Source: Entonaema liquescens (Eukaryota; Ascomycota; Sordariomycetes; Xylariales; Xylariaceae). From it: a DNA stretch of 64,000 nucleotides. Within the stretch, counting starts at the first letter, position 1. Every line of letters starts with the position of its first letter. Below are positions 61,447-64,000 of this stretch, in pieces. Where the stretch lies: contig CADCSX010000002.1 of NCBI GenBank assembly GCA_902805475.1, forward strand, positions 2,108,001 to 2,172,000. Reading direction: 5' to 3'. The notes beneath the pieces were generated by a model. It was not told the DNA's origin, searched no databases, and saw only the letters and a list, made by a program, of their open reading frames with translations. The position numbers and the translations under genes were made by a program.

Positions 61447-62926
61447 GGTGTACGAATAGCTTTAAGCTTTTTTTTCTTGATAAGGTAATTCCAGGTACGA
61501 TGATGTTAGATCGAAATTGAGTTTTTTCTTGCCTTGGGGTGCTGTTGCTGATCCTCTCCTATTTTTATTCCCGGCTGAAATGGCTGATGCGCCACGCGGG
61601 AGTTGGCAGCAAGGAAGAGAAATGGGTGGAAAAGTCTTGAAGCGTTGCAGCAATGGTACAGACAAGACGCTCCAGATGTCAGTGAAATTGATTGATGAAA
61701 GGATGAGGCGCACTCTGAAGCCCCCCTTCACGCCTGCGCTTAACTTTGCAGGCTTGAGTTGCAGAAATATTGATGTTGGGCCCCGATTATTGTGCAAGTC
61801 GTTGTAGCCAATGGTTGGCTTGTCCTTTTACTCAATCTGCCCGACTCCGTATTGGTACGTCTTCAAACGCGCCAATGATCGGATCGCTCGATCGATTTAA
61901 CCTATTAATTCCTCTGATGAACTACCCTAGCTTGCCAATCACGAATGATACGGAGGGCGAGTAGGCAGCGCGTCAGCTCCGAGTAAGCAATCAGTTTTTG
62001 TATCGCACTTGAATGTTTCGGGCCTTGAGCCGGACGGATCAACTCTAGTCTGATGCCGAAGTTCGAAAATGCAACCGACTGGCGTAAAGGCTACGGGACG
62101 GGAGAAGATCCGGTGCACCAGGTATTCGGATGTGATCAAAAGTTCGATTATCGGTTCGAGGGATGCCCCTGAAGATCGGATCCGGTATGTGGTATCCCCT
62201 CCTTTGTCTCTCTTCGGACTTGTTGCTCTACGGGTGTCTCTCGACTAGATACACCTTTTCCCCCAGGTTGGTATAAGTTTAATGAATGCTAACTCGCCTA
62301 TCCTCCTTTTTCGATACTACCACACCAGATGGAAGATGTAGGCGATGCTTTAGATTGTGTTGCGCTTTGCGTTGGGCTAGTCACACAAGTGGACGAGTCG
62401 CTCGTGGATGGATGTCTGCCGGTCGATGAATCGGCGTATTACTATGGTAGGGACAGATACCAAAATGTGGCTGGAATTGGAGAATCGGAAATTCGAACGA
62501 AACAGTACGAAACTCGATCAAATAGGAATTGATGTATATACGGTCGCAGCTAATTTTTCTCCCCCAAGAGAAAATAAAAAGAAGAAGAAAAAGAGAAGAA
62601 AAGGGCACTACAGCGAGGAAAGATGTAGCGAAAGAGACTCGACGAAAGACGAGTTTTGGAAGGTATGAGATTAAGGTATAAGGTTAGGTAGGTAAAAGTC
62701 GAAGGGAGGAAAGGGTAAGAAAGGTTTCGAGGCGGAAAGAGGGGCAGGCTGATGGGCCGACCTTCCATGTTATTAGCGGTTTCCTTCAGGGACGAACACT
62801 GCTTCCTGCGGTACTGTACAAGCATGTACAAAACATATGTACTTTCTCTATTAGGTACACTGAGTCGCTAGCGTGCTTTAGTTGCGCTACAGGTACAGCA
62901 CGGGCCTAGACGCGGCCTCGACGCTA
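61447..62926. other. Intergenic, no gene seen
   Basis: Upstream region of the Pro/Ser-rich gene. Short open frames (for example near 62,329-62,535) lack any recognisable domain. An AAG-rich tract lies near 62,576-62,602. Confidence 0.45.
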
Positions 62927-63224
62927 GTGTGCCAGGCAGGCCCTGGCCAAAATAAATGTGCCACACCTAGAAACCTCACCAAAACACCTTAACTTCACTC
63001 TTTATTTTAAGCACAACGCAACTGCAGAAGAAAGAAAATAATGTGCTTTCGATATTATAAAATATACAAAATACCATCTTATAAGTTTTAAAAAATCATT
63101 TATTTATAATATCACCTTAAAATTATTGCCTTTAGTTGCTCTTAGCACTTACACCACATTCTCCACTATTGGAGTGGAGGGTTGTGGCACATTTATTTTG
63201 GCCATGGCCTGCCAGGTAAGGCAC
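62927..63224. mobile_element. MITE-like element with ~40 bp terminal inverted repeats
   Basis: The left end (from 62,927: GTGTGCCAGGCAGGCC, later CCAAAATAAATGTGCCACA up to about 62,966) matches the reverse complement of the right end (63,179-63,224), apart from a short indel and a few changes. The 16-20 bp core CCAAAATAAATGTGCCACA is perfect in both arms. Both outer ends are flanked by TA (62,925-62,926 and 63,225-63,226), in CTAG contexts, as expected for a Tc1/mariner (Fot1/Pogo)-type TA target duplication. The length of 298 bp and the AT-rich interior without an ORF fit a non-autonomous MITE. Confidence 0.85.
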
Positions 63225-64000
63225 TAGAGATTCAAAAATCCCCCCCGGAATGGCGACTTATGAAAGGGGAGGCGGAATATGTCAGGAATGATACAGTTAC
63301 GTGTGAGAGAAGTGTGGGTTCGACGAAAGAGGACCTGGGGGAAGCCTGGGTTGTCTGACAACTTACAACTTTACAACAAGCATTGGCAAGCCTGGGAGTT
63401 TTGAATCCCTGTCGCAAAGAAGAAAAAATTGAGAGAGGGAAGATATGCAATTGGTTCCCGATTTGATCGTTGAAGCACGGCCGGTAACCCTTCACTTGGG
63501 GTTTTTTTCTTTCCTAGACTGATATGCATTTCGTTGAAATCCAACAGTTTGGTGTATTGTACACTATGATGTATGATGTATGATGTATGTATGTCATCCT
63601 TTCCCTTTTCATCTTAATTTTTATTTTTTCTTTTCCTTTTTATTTCCAGTATAGGGTCATTTATTACTTCATTCGCTTGCTTGTCTACAACCTACATAAG
63701 AAGTACCTACGTACGTATTTCCTAGGTATGTACATATATATGTATGCACTCGAAGAACTAATGCTAGAAATAGTCATTGTTTAAATGGCTAATACGACAC
63801 ATATGGTGAAACATAACCAAGTTGGGACTATTCAATTTTCTTTCCCTAACCCACATGAACTCGCCACGCACCAGTCAATCAATATTTGCCAAAAGAGCTC
63901 GATTCAGACGTCCTGTGGGTACAGATACCTCGTGAACGGTGAAGAAATCAGAAGCTCTGTGGGACTGTTTCCGTTCTGGACGGCTTGTCAGGCAGGTTTG
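63225..64000. other. Window end, no gene seen
   Basis: About 0.8 kb of noncoding-looking sequence with T-rich stretches, ATGTATGTATG repeats near 63,568-63,593 and a TACGTACG motif near 63,705. It may be flanking sequence of a gene beyond the window. Confidence 0.4.

Noticed and set aside
62329..62668. Two overlapping plus frames near the MITE
   Set aside because: No domain; Lys-rich end derives from an AAG repeat.

Overview
The window reads as nuclear DNA of a filamentous ascomycete (Pezizomycotina, most likely a Sordariomycete). The genes carry short GT-AG introns of about 45-130 bp with CTAAC-type branch points, intergenic spacers are 0.5-8 kb, and the families (C2H2 plus fungal-TF regulators, GH16 and GH64 glucanases, ATG101, PEX3, BET5, a CaMKK, a SAT4-type kinase, a NACHT-ankyrin NLR) are typical of that group. 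A ~1 kb block of about 95% A+T and a MITE-like element are the clearest repeat or decay features. I resolved seventeen protein genes; no rRNA, convincing tRNA or CRISPR was seen.

Layout. 0.9-10.5 kb: a C2H2/fungal-TF regulator, a secreted GH16 glucanase and a GH64-like beta-1,3-glucanase with a cationic amphipathic tail. 11.8-16.7 kb: an extremely AT-rich block in which most surviving G/C sits in CpG, then a divergent pair made of a DUF2235 alpha/beta hydrolase (-) and a SERAC1-like hydrolase (+) whose nucleophile and oxyanion motifs look lost. 17.5-21.5 kb: a hydrophilic stress-type protein and a secreted SGNH esterase. 26.3-38.6 kb is a dense housekeeping block: an HCM1-type forkhead factor, ATG101 and PEX3 (divergent), BET5 and a CaMKK (divergent). 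38.6-46.9 kb is gene-poor, then the SAT4/HRK1-type kinase. 50.1-58.4 kb is an immunity-like (vegetative incompatibility-like) stretch: a patatin phospholipase, a multi-pass membrane protein of unknown function and a large NACHT-ankyrin NLR whose N-terminus looks TIR/SEFIR-like. 59.9-61.4 kb is a proline-rich protein of unknown role, and 62.9-63.2 kb a TA-flanked MITE-like element.

Two themes stand out. First, three lipase-like folds that elsewhere serve as N-terminal effector domains of fungal NLRs (DUF2235, SERAC1-like, patatin) occur here as free-standing genes in the same 45 kb as an NLR. Second, several otherwise well-conserved genes (forkhead, BET5 twice, SAT4, the NLR, perhaps the hydrophilic protein) need a one-base correction at a short homopolymer to restore the conserved reading frame. 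Because BET5 is essential in yeast, consensus sequence errors are more likely than gene decay, and raw reads should be examined before any of these is called a pseudogene.
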